From the NCBI GenBank assembly GCA_016933335.1, contig JAFGBD010000046.1, positions 1 through 64,000 of the forward strand: 64,000 nt of DNA. The letters run 5' to 3'. Under the pieces are notes generated by a model, which ran no database searches, was not told the origin of the DNA, and saw only the letters and a list, made by a program, of their open reading frames with translations. The translations under genes were made by a program, and so were the position numbers. Below are positions 24,794 through 33,408 of the stretch, piece by piece (the first letter of the stretch is position 1; every line of letters begins with the position of its first letter). This DNA is from Bacteroidales bacterium. GTDB lineage: Bacteria > Bacteroidota > Bacteroidia > Bacteroidales > UBA10428.

Positions 24794-27016
24794 ATGAACA
24801 AACCTTTGGTAAATCAGAGAGCCCATTTTGGAACGCTGGAGGTTTTTGCCACATCAATATCTACTATCCTTGGAGCGATTCTTTTTCTTCGCTTTGGTTA
24901 TGCCATTGGACATATCGGTTTTTGGGGCACCATCGGAATCATCATTCTGGGTCATCTGGTTACAATACCCACAGCAATGGCAGTTGCTGAGATCGCAACA
25001 AACCAGAGGGTGCTTGGGGGAGGTGCCTATTATATTATTTCACGTTCATTCGGACTCAGTGTCGGGGCTGCCATTGGCATTACCCTGTACCTGTCGCAGG
25101 CCATCAGTGTGGCATTTTATATCATAGCCTTTTCAGAAGCATTTGATCCGGTGATCAGATTTATGCATGAGAAGTATCATCTGCTGATACCCGATAAACG
25201 TTTTATCAGCCTGCCTGTGATGGCAATAATTTCGGTGATAATCTTACTGAAAGGGGCCAATCTGGGAATGAAGGCACTGTATGCGGTAGTGATCATTTTG
25301 TTTACCTCCATTATACTGTTCTTTATAGGTACCCCTGAGAATCCACCATCGGAAGTCAGTTTTTATTCCGGAATTGCCGGGGGAGACAACTTCTTTGTTG
25401 TTTTTGCAATTATCTTCCCTGCTTTTACCGGATTGGCAGCCGGTTTAGGACTTTCAGGTGATTTAAAGGATCCGACTGTTTCAATCCCCAGAGGTACTAT
25501 CCTGGCAACAATTGTTGGTGCAATCATCTATGTCGGGGTGACCTATAAGTTAACAATTTCTGCCTCTGTTGATGATTTGGCAGCCGATCAGTTAATCATG
25601 CAAAGAATTGCATATTGGGGCCCGATCATCCCAATTGGTCTGGCGGCTGCATCATTATCATCTGCTTTGGGTTCCATTCTTGTTGCTCCAAGGACATTGC
25701 AGGCCATTGGGGCGGACAATATATTCCCAAATAAATTTGCAAACCGGTGGCTTGGTTATGGAAAAGCCGATAACAACGAACCTGTGAACGCCTCATTGAT
25801 CAGTATCATTATTGCATTTCTTTTTATTGCAGTTGGTGATATTGATTTTGTGGCTAAAATCATTTCGATGTTTTTTGTGGTAACCTATGGTGCCATATGC
25901 CTGATTTCCTTTTTAGAACATTTTGCAGCTGATCCTTCCTACCGGCCAAGGTTTAAATCGAAATGGTATCTTTCACTTCTTGGCGCATTATTTTCTCTCT
26001 GGCTCATGTTCAAAATGAACAGTACATATGCATTCCTTTCACTGGTAATCATGGGATTGATTTACTATATGATATCTGAAAAAAACACAGAAAATGTGGG
26101 ACTGGGTAAACTATTCAGAGGTGTTATCTTTCAGCTGAGCCGGCAATTACAGATATTCGTCCAGCGTGCCGACAAGGAAGATCCGAATACAAGCTGGAGA
26201 CCGTTTGCTATTTGTATCTCAAGAAATTCATTTAAGAGACTGAGTGCTTTTGATTTACTGAGATGGATCTCCTATAAATATGGCTTTGGCACTTATATTC
26301 ATTACATTGAAGGATACCTTTCGAAGCAAACCAGCCAGCAGTCAAAAGAGGTATTGCAGCGATTGATTAAACTGGCTTCATACAGCCAGAATAAAGTCTA
26401 TCTCGATACCATCATCAGTCCCTCCTATACCTCAGCAATTGCCCAGGTTGTCCAGTTATCGGGCATAACCGGCAGAGGCAATAATATGATACTTTTTGAG
26501 TTTTCAAGAAGCGAACCCCGGGAACTGGAAGAATCGCTGAAAAATTATTCACTTATTCATTCTGCAGGCTTTGACATATGTGTTCTGAACAGTTGTATTA
26601 AAGGATTCGGGAACAAGCGTGAAATAGACATATGGATTACTACTTATGATTATGAGAATGCCAATCTGATGATTTTAATGGGATACATTATTCTCGGAAA
26701 CCCGGAGTGGAAAAAAGGGCATATTAAGATTTTTGCCATCTTTAAGGAGGAAGAAATAAGACAGAAGCAGGAAAATCTGACGGCATTAATTGAATCCGGC
26801 AGGCTGCCCATAGCCCCTGGAAATATACAACTTATACCTGCAGGTCAGGATGATATCAGAAAAACCATTTCACAAAAATCTCTTGATGCCGATCTGGTTA
26901 TTGTTGGATTCCGGAATGAACTGGTTAAAATCAAAGGTGTTGAGATTTTTCAGGGATATGATGATATCGGCAATATTCTTTTTGTATGTTCACAGAAAGA
27001 AAAAGAAATCAGATGA
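24794..27016 (+). CDS. SLC12 (cation-chloride cotransporter)-like permease
   Basis: 740 residues. Residues ~10-430 form a twelve-helix APC-fold transporter; the start FGTLEVFATSISTILGAILF followed by LRFGYAIGHIGFWG is the SLC12-type helix 1 with its unwound ion-binding region. Residues ~450-740 form a soluble C-terminal domain (SWRPFAICISRNSFKRLSAF, then NMILFEFSRSEPRELEES and SLDADLVIVGFRN) like that of eukaryotic Na-K-Cl cotransporters. Bacterial members are known but their ions mostly are not. It stands alone, 173 bases after psd and 114 before coaD. Confidence 0.82.
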   Translation: MNKPLVNQRAHFGTLEVFATSISTILGAILFLRFGYAIGHIGFWGTIGIIILGHLVTIPTAMAVAEIATNQRVLGGGAYYIISRSFGLSVGAAIGITLYLSQAISVAFYIIAFSEAFDPVIRFMHEKYHLLIPDKRFISLPVMAIISVIILLKGANLGMKALYAVVIILFTSIILFFIGTPENPPSEVSFYSGIAGGDNFFVVFAIIFPAFTGLAAGLGLSGDLKDPTVSIPRGTILATIVGAIIYVGVTYKLTISASVDDLAADQLIMQRIAYWGPIIPIGLAAASLSSALGSILVAPRTLQAIGADNIFPNKFANRWLGYGKADNNEPVNASLISIIIAFLFIAVGDIDFVAKIISMFFVVTYGAICLISFLEHFAADPSYRPRFKSKWYLSLLGALFSLWLMFKMNSTYAFLSLVIMGLIYYMISEKNTENVGLGKLFRGVIFQLSRQLQIFVQRADKEDPNTSWRPFAICISRNSFKRLSAFDLLRWISYKYGFGTYIHYIEGYLSKQTSQQSKEVLQRLIKLASYSQNKVYLDTIISPSYTSAIAQVVQLSGITGRGNNMILFEFSRSEPRELEESLKNYSLIHSAGFDICVLNSCIKGFGNKREIDIWITTYDYENANLMILMGYIILGNPEWKKGHIKIFAIFKEEEIRQKQENLTALIESGRLPIAPGNIQLIPAGQDDIRKTISQKSLDADLVIVGFRNELVKIKGVEIFQGYDDIGNILFVCSQKEKEIR

Positions 27017-27130
27017 GAAGTTCAGAAATCCAGAAATGAAGCTGTCTCATTAATATTTAATAATTTTACAGGTTCTCCTGTTAAATAAAACAACAAGAGA
27101 TCCCAAAACCTAAAAATGGAATAAACAATA

Positions 27131-27589
27131 ATGGAAAAGATTGCCTTGTTTCCGGGATCATTTGATCCGTTTACCATCGGACATGAATCGATTGTAAGCA
27201 GAGCTCTGCCTTTGTTTGATAAGATCATAGTTGCCATTGGATACAACACTGATAAAGATGGATTTTTCAGCCTCGACAGAAGAATGACATGGATAAAAAT
27301 GGTTTTTAAAGGGGAGAAAAATATCGAAGTTATTAAGTATCGGGGACTCACAGTGGATCTTTGCCGTAAGGTCAATGCAAGGTTTATTTTAAGGGGCTTG
27401 CGTACGTCTGCAGATTTTGAATATGAACGTGCCATTGCACAAATGAATAAGGTCATGTATCCTGAAATTGAGACGGTATTTTTACTGACATTACCCGAGC
27501 ATACCCATATTACTTCAACTGTTGTTCGTGAAATCATCCGTCTGGGAGGTGATGCGCATGCTTTCATGCCTGAAAAGATCAAACTTTAA
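27131..27589 (+). CDS. coaD: Phosphopantetheine adenylyltransferase
   Basis: 152 residues. The nucleotidyltransferase signature is ALFPGSFDPFTIGHESIVSR, and YRGLTVDLCRKVNARFILRG with LRTSADFEYERAIAQMNK is the substrate region typical of CoaD. LLTLPEHTHITSTVVREIIR holds the second ATP motif (ISSSxVRE-like). It makes dephospho-CoA in coenzyme A synthesis. The next gene starts 13 bases downstream at its likely true start. Confidence 0.95.
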   Translation: MEKIALFPGSFDPFTIGHESIVSRALPLFDKIIVAIGYNTDKDGFFSLDRRMTWIKMVFKGEKNIEVIKYRGLTVDLCRKVNARFILRGLRTSADFEYERAIAQMNKVMYPEIETVFLLTLPEHTHITSTVVREIIRLGGDAHAFMPEKIKL

Positions 27590-27602
27590 AAGGAAATATC
27601 TT

Positions 27603-29027
27603 ATGATTTGCCACTTATCCGGAAAAAAGATACTGGCTGTCCTTTCAGCTTTTTTCATTGTCATAAATCTTTATGCCGGTGAAGTTTTGCTTTATGGTAA
27701 GTCACCTGAATGGTCAAAAACGGTCATTTCGTTTTTCAAATACAAAGAACTGATTACCTGTTCTGAAGTTATGCTGGCAGATTCTGATATTGACGAAGAC
27801 GGAGCATTCAGACTGCAAATCGGGATTGATGAGACCACCCATATCTTTGCACATCTTGGTGTATATAAAGCTTATCTGTATGTTGAACCCGGGAAAAGCT
27901 ATGAACTGGTCTTGCCACCTTTCCGTGAAAAAACGCCGGCAGATCTGTTAAATCCTTATTTTGAGGAGATGCAGATCCAGATGGGAATTGCAAATATTGA
28001 TGAGAATGACATCAATATTCAGATGAGAATGTTTGATGATACATACCAGCCATATTATAACAAACATATTATAAACGCGGTTGAGGAAAAAGATTTTTCG
28101 AGACTTGATGAAGATATTGAAAAGATTGAAATGCATTTTACAAAAAACGCCAATGTATATTTCAGACAATACAGGGAATACAAGTACGCTTTTTTGAGGT
28201 ATCTTTCCTTGCAGCATAAGGTGACAACCATTTCTGAAATGCTTTTTACAGGAAAGCCTGTTCTTTATTATAATAATGCATATATGGAATTGTTTAACCA
28301 GGTTTTTAACAATTACTTCTTTTATCATGGCAGAACCGATAAAGGAGGAAAGATATACAGGGATATCAATTATGATAACAGTTACCGGGAATTAAAGATG
28401 ACACTGAGGGAAAATACATTATTCTCCAGTGATACTTTACTCGAACTGGTGATTTTAAAATGTCTGCATGATGAATTTTACAGTGACAGGTTCTCCAGAA
28501 GCGGAATTTTGATTTTACTGGATTCATTGATCTGCAGCACAGGTATCGCAGAACACCAATTGATTGGAAATATCATACGGAATAAGATTACAAAGCTTTT
28601 AGCCGGATACCTGCCACCCCCGTTTGAATTATACGACCTTGATAGTAACCTGGTTCGTCTGGAGCATTTCAAAGGAAGATATCTTTACCTGAATTTTTGT
28701 TCATGCAGTAGTTACACGTGTCTTAAAGAGTTTGAAGCTCTGCAGGGTATTTATAACAGACATAAAGACAGGCTGGAGATTGTTACCATTGCTTTTGACA
28801 CATACGATGAATCCATGCAATCTTTTTTAAAAAATAAAAATTACAACTGGAGATTTTTATATTACGGAAACCAGCCGGACATACTTGATGAGTATGATAT
28901 AAGAGCATTTCCCACCTACTTTCTGATAGGTCCGGATGGTAAACTGGTTCAGTCACCAGCACCGGCTCCCGGAGAAAATTTCGAATCAAAGCTGTTTGAG
29001 GTAATGCGCTCAAGGGGTGATCTATAG
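27603..29027 (+). CDS. Secreted protein with C-terminal TlpA/thioredoxin-like domain and altered active site
   Basis: 474 residues from the ATG at 27603, where a signal peptide begins (VLSAFFIVINLYAGEV); the frame is open further upstream but overlaps coaD. The central ~300 residues match a Bacteroidota pattern with a DUF4369-like beta region and a helical middle. The last ~140 residues are a TlpA/AhpC-type fold: LPPPFELYDLDSNLVRLEHF, KGRYLYLNFCSCSSYTC, FPTYFLIGPDGKLV. Where TlpA has WCxxC, this protein has S370-Y-T-C373, so the nucleophilic Cys is replaced by Ser, while Cys366 and Cys368 sit just before. It ends in a 6-base overlap with the convergent Nudix gene. Confidence 0.78.
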   Translation: MICHLSGKKILAVLSAFFIVINLYAGEVLLYGKSPEWSKTVISFFKYKELITCSEVMLADSDIDEDGAFRLQIGIDETTHIFAHLGVYKAYLYVEPGKSYELVLPPFREKTPADLLNPYFEEMQIQMGIANIDENDINIQMRMFDDTYQPYYNKHIINAVEEKDFSRLDEDIEKIEMHFTKNANVYFRQYREYKYAFLRYLSLQHKVTTISEMLFTGKPVLYYNNAYMELFNQVFNNYFFYHGRTDKGGKIYRDINYDNSYRELKMTLRENTLFSSDTLLELVILKCLHDEFYSDRFSRSGILILLDSLICSTGIAEHQLIGNIIRNKITKLLAGYLPPPFELYDLDSNLVRLEHFKGRYLYLNFCSCSSYTCLKEFEALQGIYNRHKDRLEIVTIAFDTYDESMQSFLKNKNYNWRFLYYGNQPDILDEYDIRAFPTYFLIGPDGKLVQSPAPAPGENFESKLFEVMRSRGDL

Positions 29028-29642
29028 CTGGATTAATTTTGTATAGCGCATAACATCAAGGATAGATCCGTATGTATTTTCCGTTATTTCCCTGATATTC
29101 TCTCTCTGAAACCACTTTATTTCTGTAATATCTTCTTCTGACTGTGGTATTGGATCTCTTGTGCCGGAGTAGGCCATCTCGAACCACATGGTCTTTTTCA
29201 GTACCATCTGACCATTCATCTGGTATGTATGGTATGTTGAGAGCAGGGGAGTGACAATACTGATGTCATCAAGACCGCATTCTTCGCGCACTTCTCTTAT
29301 AGCTGCATTTTCGAAGTTTTCTTTTTTGCAGAGTTTTCCCTTTGGAAGATCCCATCTCCCGCGCCGTTTCATGAACAGGAACATTCCCTCATTGTTTTTT
29401 ATCAAACCACCGGCAGCACTGACATTAAGAAAACAAGACCTGAATGATTCACGAAGCACTTCGATATCATAATGAAAAAGAAAAAGCGTGTCAATTCGCT
29501 TCAGCCTGCTGTAAAAGCTTATCAGATCCTTCAAATCAGCCACACTCCGATATTTATAAAACAATCCATACTTTACCTGAAAGTGCTTTGAGAACTCATC
29601 AGTAAGAAATATTGTCCGGTCGTTAAAAAAAACTTTATACAT
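29022..29642 (-). CDS. Nudix hydrolase with N-terminal extension
   Basis: 206 residues. Residues ~70-206 form the Nudix domain with a complete box: GKLCKKENFENAAIREVREE followed by CGL (G-x5-E-x7-REUxEExGU). The N-terminal ~70 residues (MYKVFFNDRTIFLTDEFSKH) are a separate small domain common in Bacteroidota relatives; I do not know its function. RGRWDLPKGKL precedes the box. The substrate is probably a nucleoside diphosphate derivative but cannot be read. It is divergent from pyrE with only 7 bases between the start codons. Confidence 0.88.
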   Translation of the reverse strand: MYKVFFNDRTIFLTDEFSKHFQVKYGLFYKYRSVADLKDLISFYSRLKRIDTLFLFHYDIEVLRESFRSCFLNVSAAGGLIKNNEGMFLFMKRRGRWDLPKGKLCKKENFENAAIREVREECGLDDISIVTPLLSTYHTYQMNGQMVLKKTMWFEMAYSGTRDPIPQSEEDITEIKWFQRENIREITENTYGSILDVMRYTKLIQL

Positions 29643-29649
29643 TTGTGAA

Positions 29650-30282
29650 ATGAGAAAGGTTGAGAAAAATATAGCACATCTTCTTTTACAAAATAAGTCA
29701 ATAAAATTAAATCCTGCAAAACCTTTTCAATGGACTTCGGGCTGGAAATCCCCGATTTATTGTGATAACAGGAAAACACTCTCTTATCCGGAAATCAGGG
29801 ATTATATCAGGAATGAATTTGTGAACATCATCAAAAAAAAATTCAAGGATGTTGAAGCGATTGCCGGTGTGGCTACCGGAGCGATTGCCCATGGTGTTCT
29901 GGTTGCAGACAGGATGAATCTGCCTTTTCTGTATGTTCGGTCTTCATCAAAATCACATGGACTGGAAAAACTCATTGAGGGTGATGTCAGAAAAGGTCAG
30001 CGTATAGTGGTTGTTGAAGATCTGATTTCAACAGGAAGCAGCAGCATACGAGCTGTTGATGCTTTGAGAAATGAAGGTTGCCAGGTACTGGGAATGCTGG
30101 CCATCTTTACATATGGATTAGAATCCTCAGAGGAAAGATTCAGGAAAGCTGATTGCAGGCTGATTACACTCAGCAATTATGAAGTCCTGCTGGAACAGGC
30201 CATTGAATCAGGATACATCAGTTCTGAGGACCTGGCAATACTGAAAAAATGGAGACAAGACCCGGAAAACTGGATGCCATAA
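29650..30282 (+). CDS. pyrE: Orotate phosphoribosyltransferase
   Basis: 210 residues. The type I phosphoribosyltransferase signature is IVVVEDLISTGSSSIRAVDA (PRPP loop with two acidic residues). The substrate loop SSSKSHGLEKLIEG and the N-terminal FQWTSGWKSPIYCDNRKTLS with the flexible-loop region are typical of PyrE. It converts orotate and PRPP to OMP in pyrimidine synthesis. The start MRKVEKNIAHLLL fits family N-termini. A START-like protein follows after 10 bases. Confidence 0.94.
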   Translation: MRKVEKNIAHLLLQNKSIKLNPAKPFQWTSGWKSPIYCDNRKTLSYPEIRDYIRNEFVNIIKKKFKDVEAIAGVATGAIAHGVLVADRMNLPFLYVRSSSKSHGLEKLIEGDVRKGQRIVVVEDLISTGSSSIRAVDALRNEGCQVLGMLAIFTYGLESSEERFRKADCRLITLSNYEVLLEQAIESGYISSEDLAILKKWRQDPENWMP

Positions 30283-30292
30283 TTTACCTGCC

Positions 30293-30727
30293 ATGCTTAA
30301 AATCGAAAGCAGAATTGGTAAAATAGATCATTCAGACGAACATATATTTAACTTCCTTGCTGACTTCAGTCATTTCAGTTCCGTGATACCCCGGGACAGG
30401 ATGAAGAACTGGGAAGCCACCAGGGATACATGCAGATTTACTTTGGATGGACTTGGAGACATGGGTATGAAAATTGTTGAAAGAGAACCTTATAAACTTA
30501 TAAAGGTTACCGGAGATGAAACCAGTAAATTCGGTTTTTTTTTCTGGGTTCAGTTAAAAAGAATAAGCGATCTGGATACAAGGATCAAACTTACCATCCA
30601 TGCCGAAATAAACCCAATGGTTCAGATGATGGCGAAAAAACCATTACAGAAATTCCTGGATCTGATGGTGGATCAGCTTGAGAATTATTTCAGGCAGAAT
30701 TACGGAGAGAAACCGCAACCGGGATAA
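30293..30727 (+). CDS. START/SRPBCC-like protein
   Basis: 144 residues with a helix-grip pattern: an N-terminal strand ending at KIDHSDEHIFNFLADFSHFS, a central antiparallel sheet (TRDTCRFTLDGLGDMGMKIV) and a long C-terminal helix (KPLQKFLDLMVDQLENYF). It belongs to the SRPBCC superfamily, with no recognisable active site. This gene directly after pyrE (10 bases) recurs in Bacteroidota. Function unknown; a lipid- or hydrophobic-ligand-binding role is only suggested by the fold. Confidence 0.75.
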   Translation: MLKIESRIGKIDHSDEHIFNFLADFSHFSSVIPRDRMKNWEATRDTCRFTLDGLGDMGMKIVEREPYKLIKVTGDETSKFGFFFWVQLKRISDLDTRIKLTIHAEINPMVQMMAKKPLQKFLDLMVDQLENYFRQNYGEKPQPG

Positions 30728-30750
30728 AAATCATGATATGAACTCATAGA

Positions 30751-30790
30751 AAAAAAGAGGCCGCCCCGTTGAACCTGAGACAGCCTCTTT
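30751..30790. terminator. Bidirectional terminator between the pyrE and exbD operons
   Basis: The arms AAAGAGGC (30754-30761) and GCCTCTTT (30783-30790) pair over 8 bases. The plus strand ends in CTTTGATTT and the minus strand in CTTTTTTTC, so the second orientation gives the stronger U-run. It lies between the convergent START-like gene and the last exbD gene. Confidence 0.75.
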
Positions 30791-30809
30791 GATTTATCAT
30801 AAAAAGTTG

Positions 30810-31295
30810 TTATTTCAGATTATCGAATATCTGTTTTTGTGTTCCGGATTTTGCAGAATAATTGATTTTGAGTGCACTTGCCTTCCTGAGTTCCTGTTTT
30901 ACATCAGTGATGATGCCCATATCAGTGTCACCATCTGCCTTAAGTGAGACAGACATTTTGTTCCTGTCACCTTCAGACATTTTTTCTCTTTCACTTGAAA
31001 TGAATTCCCTTATTTTCTCTGTACTTGCAAAAGCATCATTCAGCTGAATCCTGGGAGCTGTTCCAAAAGTTTCTTTATCATGAGGTCTCCCGATATAGAT
31101 AAAACTGACCAGGGATTTTTTCTCCAGTTTTACCAATTCTGTGGCAAAAGGTGTTGTTACTGCTACTTTAAGACTCGTGTCTCTGATGGTGGTCGAAACC
31201 ATAAAGAAAAACAATAACATAAAAACAATATCCGGAAGTGAAGCTGTTGATATGCCAGGCGTCTCACTTTTGCTTTTGTGCTTGAATCTTGCCAT
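30810..31295 (-). CDS. ExbD/TolR-family protein (second copy)
   Basis: 161 residues. One transmembrane helix near residues 20-38 (SLPDIVFMLLFFFMVSTTIR) contains the Asp that carries protons in ExbD/TolR, and a periplasmic domain follows (DTDMGIITDVKQELRKASAL). With ExbB it forms a proton-driven motor that energises transport across the outer membrane. It is the last gene of the operon, 2 bases behind the other exbD copy, and ends 20 bases before a terminator. Confidence 0.9.
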   Translation of the reverse strand: MARFKHKSKSETPGISTASLPDIVFMLLFFFMVSTTIRDTSLKVAVTTPFATELVKLEKKSLVSFIYIGRPHDKETFGTAPRIQLNDAFASTEKIREFISSEREKMSEGDRNKMSVSLKADGDTDMGIITDVKQELRKASALKINYSAKSGTQKQIFDNLK

Positions 31296-31297
31296 AA

Positions 31298-31903
31298 TTA
31301 TTTTCCTCCGATGTCTTTTGGTTCTGCTTCAGATATTTTCAACGGATAAATCTCGTCAATTGCATCTTTTCTTGGATTTTCTTCTTCAGGATCACTTCCC
31401 CTTGACAGGTCTTCGTATTTTACTCCGAATTTCTTAAGTGATAAATCATTTCGCAATTCGTTATAAGCTGCCGTAAGTTCGTTCTGCACCGCGATATAGG
31501 TCTCGTAAGATGTTCCCCTGTCACTTTGAAGTGAAATAACATGATATTTGGTTACAGGCCAGGAACCAAAATATTCGACCTCTGTCGGTATTCTTTCAGG
31601 TAAATCTGTTTTATTTTCAGGATTTTCTATGAATTCTTTGGCTGCAGTCCGTAATTCATGAATATTCATCAGGTCATTTTCAACAAAGAGCTGATTGTAT
31701 TTATTTACCAGTACAACAAAAATATTTCTCTCCTTGATTTTCACCTGTTCTTCCGGCTGATCCTTTTCAGGCATCGGCGGAAGTTTTCTGAACAACCCGG
31801 TGTCTGTATCCATCGTGGTGGAAACAAGAAAGAAAATCAACAGAAGAAAAGCTATATCAGCCATTGAAGAGGCATTTACTTCCGGTATTCCACGTCTAGC
31901 CAT
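31298..31903 (-). CDS. ExbD/TolR-family protein (first copy)
   Basis: 201 residues. The N-terminal helix has the family motif ASSMADIAFLLLIFFLVSTT with the proton-carrying Asp (residue ~16). The periplasmic part is longer than usual, with an insertion rich in Glu/Lys around residues 90-120 and a long charged tail (RGSDPEEENPRKDAIDEIYP). Two ExbD-like proteins in tandem after exbB is a common Bacteroidota layout; they may form a heterodimer on the ExbB pentamer. Confidence 0.9.
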   Translation of the reverse strand: MARRGIPEVNASSMADIAFLLLIFFLVSTTMDTDTGLFRKLPPMPEKDQPEEQVKIKERNIFVVLVNKYNQLFVENDLMNIHELRTAAKEFIENPENKTDLPERIPTEVEYFGSWPVTKYHVISLQSDRGTSYETYIAVQNELTAAYNELRNDLSLKKFGVKYEDLSRGSDPEEENPRKDAIDEIYPLKISEAEPKDIGGK

Positions 31904-31953
31904 TTTTATGTTTTTTTAAATTAGCACAAAGATAATGCCGCAAGGGTCAACAG

Positions 31954-32400
31954 TTATTTGAAAATGCCGGATATTTCCGAGAAAAATATCCCGAGAAATG
32001 CCAAAGCCAGTAAGATAACCACCGTCTTCAATCCGGCGTCAACAAGCTTAAGTCCCTGAACTGAAATAGGAACAGCGGTATCAACAGGTGTAGCTGATCC
32101 CAGTAAATATCCCAGTACGATGATAATAGCAAAGACCAGAATGCCAATCAGGGCATATTTGGCTTTGCCCGGATGGGAGATTACAAAAATCAAAGGGAAT
32201 ATTAAGGCAGCTATGCCGGCAATAACAAAGTATATGAAGGATAATTTCAGCATCTGTCCTGTTACAACCGGCTCTTCATAAGGTGTGCCAACGGTTCCGG
32301 GCACTTTGTTGCCGGTATAAAACAGGATAGCGTACACCACCCCTATTGCCATCAGTACATATAAAGCAATGTTTATGGCTCTTTGCAATGTATTTGACAT
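31954..32400 (-). CDS. Four-helix membrane protein in the exbB-exbD operon
   Basis: 148 residues with about four transmembrane helices and almost no soluble part (helices near 9-25, 47-68, 78-100 and 125-145). TVGTPYEEPVVTGQMLKLSF is a periplasmic loop between the first two. I recognise no family. It sits between exbB (5 bases away) and exbD (50 bases), which suggests a role connected with the motor complex. Confidence 0.65.
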   Translation of the reverse strand: MSNTLQRAINIALYVLMAIGVVYAILFYTGNKVPGTVGTPYEEPVVTGQMLKLSFIYFVIAGIAALIFPLIFVISHPGKAKYALIGILVFAIIIVLGYLLGSATPVDTAVPISVQGLKLVDAGLKTVVILLALAFLGIFFSEISGIFK

Positions 32401-32405
32401 GTCAA

Positions 32406-33218
32406 TTATTTTTTAAGGTTGTGTTTGATTAATAAGTCCATTAAGGAAATGGATGCATTTTCCATGTTGTTTACAATACCATCGATTTTTGATACCAGAT
32501 AATTGTAGAACAATTGCAGTATTATTGCCACAATAAGACCTGAAGCAGTGGTTATCAGGGCAACTCCGATAGGACCTGCAACAGCTCCGGCATTGATATC
32601 ACCAAGTTGCTGAATTGTGGAAAAGGCCTGAATCATACCGATAACCGTACCCATAAATCCAAGCATGGGTGCAATGGAAATAAACAGAGAGATCCATGTC
32701 AGGTTCTTTTCAAGCAATCCCATCTGAACACTTCCGTAAGAAATAATTGATTTTTCAACAATATCAAGGCCCTGGTCTATTCTGTCAAGACCCTGATAGA
32801 AGATACTTGCAACAGGTCCGCGTGTATCACGGCATACTTCTTTTGCAGCTTCAACCCCTCCTGATTCAAGTGCTTCCTCGATTTTGTCCAGCAGTTTATT
32901 CGTGTTCGTTGTGGCAAGGTTAAGATAAATAATTCTCTCAATTGCCAGGGCCAGTCCGAAAATAAGGGTTAAAAGAATAAATCCCATAAATCCGGCTCCT
33001 CCTTCAATAAATTTCTGTTTTATTTGTTGATAAAGCGGCTGCCTGGCAGGGGCAACTTCTTCTTCGCTTTCAGCAATCTGTTGAGCCGGTAATGAATCAG
33101 CCTGTTCAACTGCATTTACATCTGCTTCTTCAGCTTCAACATCCTGAGCATTAATTGCTTTTGATACTCCAAAAGTAAGTATCCCTGTTACGGCTAATAA
33201 TGCAAAAATTTTTTTCAT
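32406..33218 (-). CDS. ExbB/TolQ/MotA-family proton channel protein
   Basis: 270 residues. A signal-like N-terminal helix and a low-complexity acidic segment (residues ~25-60, rich in Glu/Ala) precede the MotA/TolQ domain with three helices. Signatures are YQGLDRIDQGLDIVEKSIIS, LTWISLFISIAPMLGFMGTV and AGAVAGPIGVALITTASGLI. It forms the channel part of the ExbB-ExbD motor for TonB-dependent or similar transport. It is the first gene of the operon; a candidate promoter lies at 33256-33287. Confidence 0.9.
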   Translation of the reverse strand: MKKIFALLAVTGILTFGVSKAINAQDVEAEEADVNAVEQADSLPAQQIAESEEEVAPARQPLYQQIKQKFIEGGAGFMGFILLTLIFGLALAIERIIYLNLATTNTNKLLDKIEEALESGGVEAAKEVCRDTRGPVASIFYQGLDRIDQGLDIVEKSIISYGSVQMGLLEKNLTWISLFISIAPMLGFMGTVIGMIQAFSTIQQLGDINAGAVAGPIGVALITTASGLIVAIILQLFYNYLVSKIDGIVNNMENASISLMDLLIKHNLKK

Positions 33219-33255
33219 GACCTGTTATTGAATTTTAATGATTATTTAATTATCG

Positions 33256-33287
33256 CGAAATTATTTTAAATCTTTATAAATCACAAG
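33256..33287 (-). promoter_or_regulatory. Candidate promoter of the exbB operon
   Basis: On the minus strand CTTG (33284-33287) and TAATTTCG (33256-33263, one mismatch to TAnnTTTG) are 20 bases apart, the spacing of Bacteroidota housekeeping promoters. The box lies 37 bases before the exbB ATG. Confidence 0.4.
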
Positions 33288-33296
33288 CTTAAAATT

Positions 33297-33408
33297 AAAA
33301 AAAACAAGGCAGGCTTCTTTCCGGACTTAGCGCAGCGATCTCACGAAGTAATCCTCTCCTCTGACAGCCTCATTTCGTTCAATGTCCGATACTATTGCGG
33401 TTGCCCTG
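33297..33408 (-). other. Structured tail downstream of tRNA-Ser
   Basis: The ~110 bases after tRNA-Ser on the minus strand can fold: GCAGGGC (33403-33409) can pair with GCCTGC (33309-33314), a small CATT/AATG hairpin lies at 33371-33384, and a run of eight T (33297-33304) follows the closing stem. This could be a long terminator structure, a processed tRNA trailer or a small RNA. It contains GTCCGGAAAGAAGC, which resembles the conserved SRP-RNA loop, but the position near the 3' end does not fit SRP RNA. Confidence 0.35.

Noticed and set aside
27522-27602. Upstream extension of the TlpA-like protein into coaD
   Set aside because: The signal peptide begins at the Met at 27603; the extension only overlaps coaD in another frame.
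29639-29646. TACATTTG as a -7 box for pyrE
   Set aside because: It ends only 3 bases before the well-supported pyrE ATG, so the transcription start would fall after the start codon.
33300-33408. SRP RNA (ffs) based on GTCCGGAAAGAAGC
   Set aside because: In SRP RNA this motif lies in the apical loop at the centre of a long hairpin; here it is near the 3' end and the flanking bases do not pair as required.
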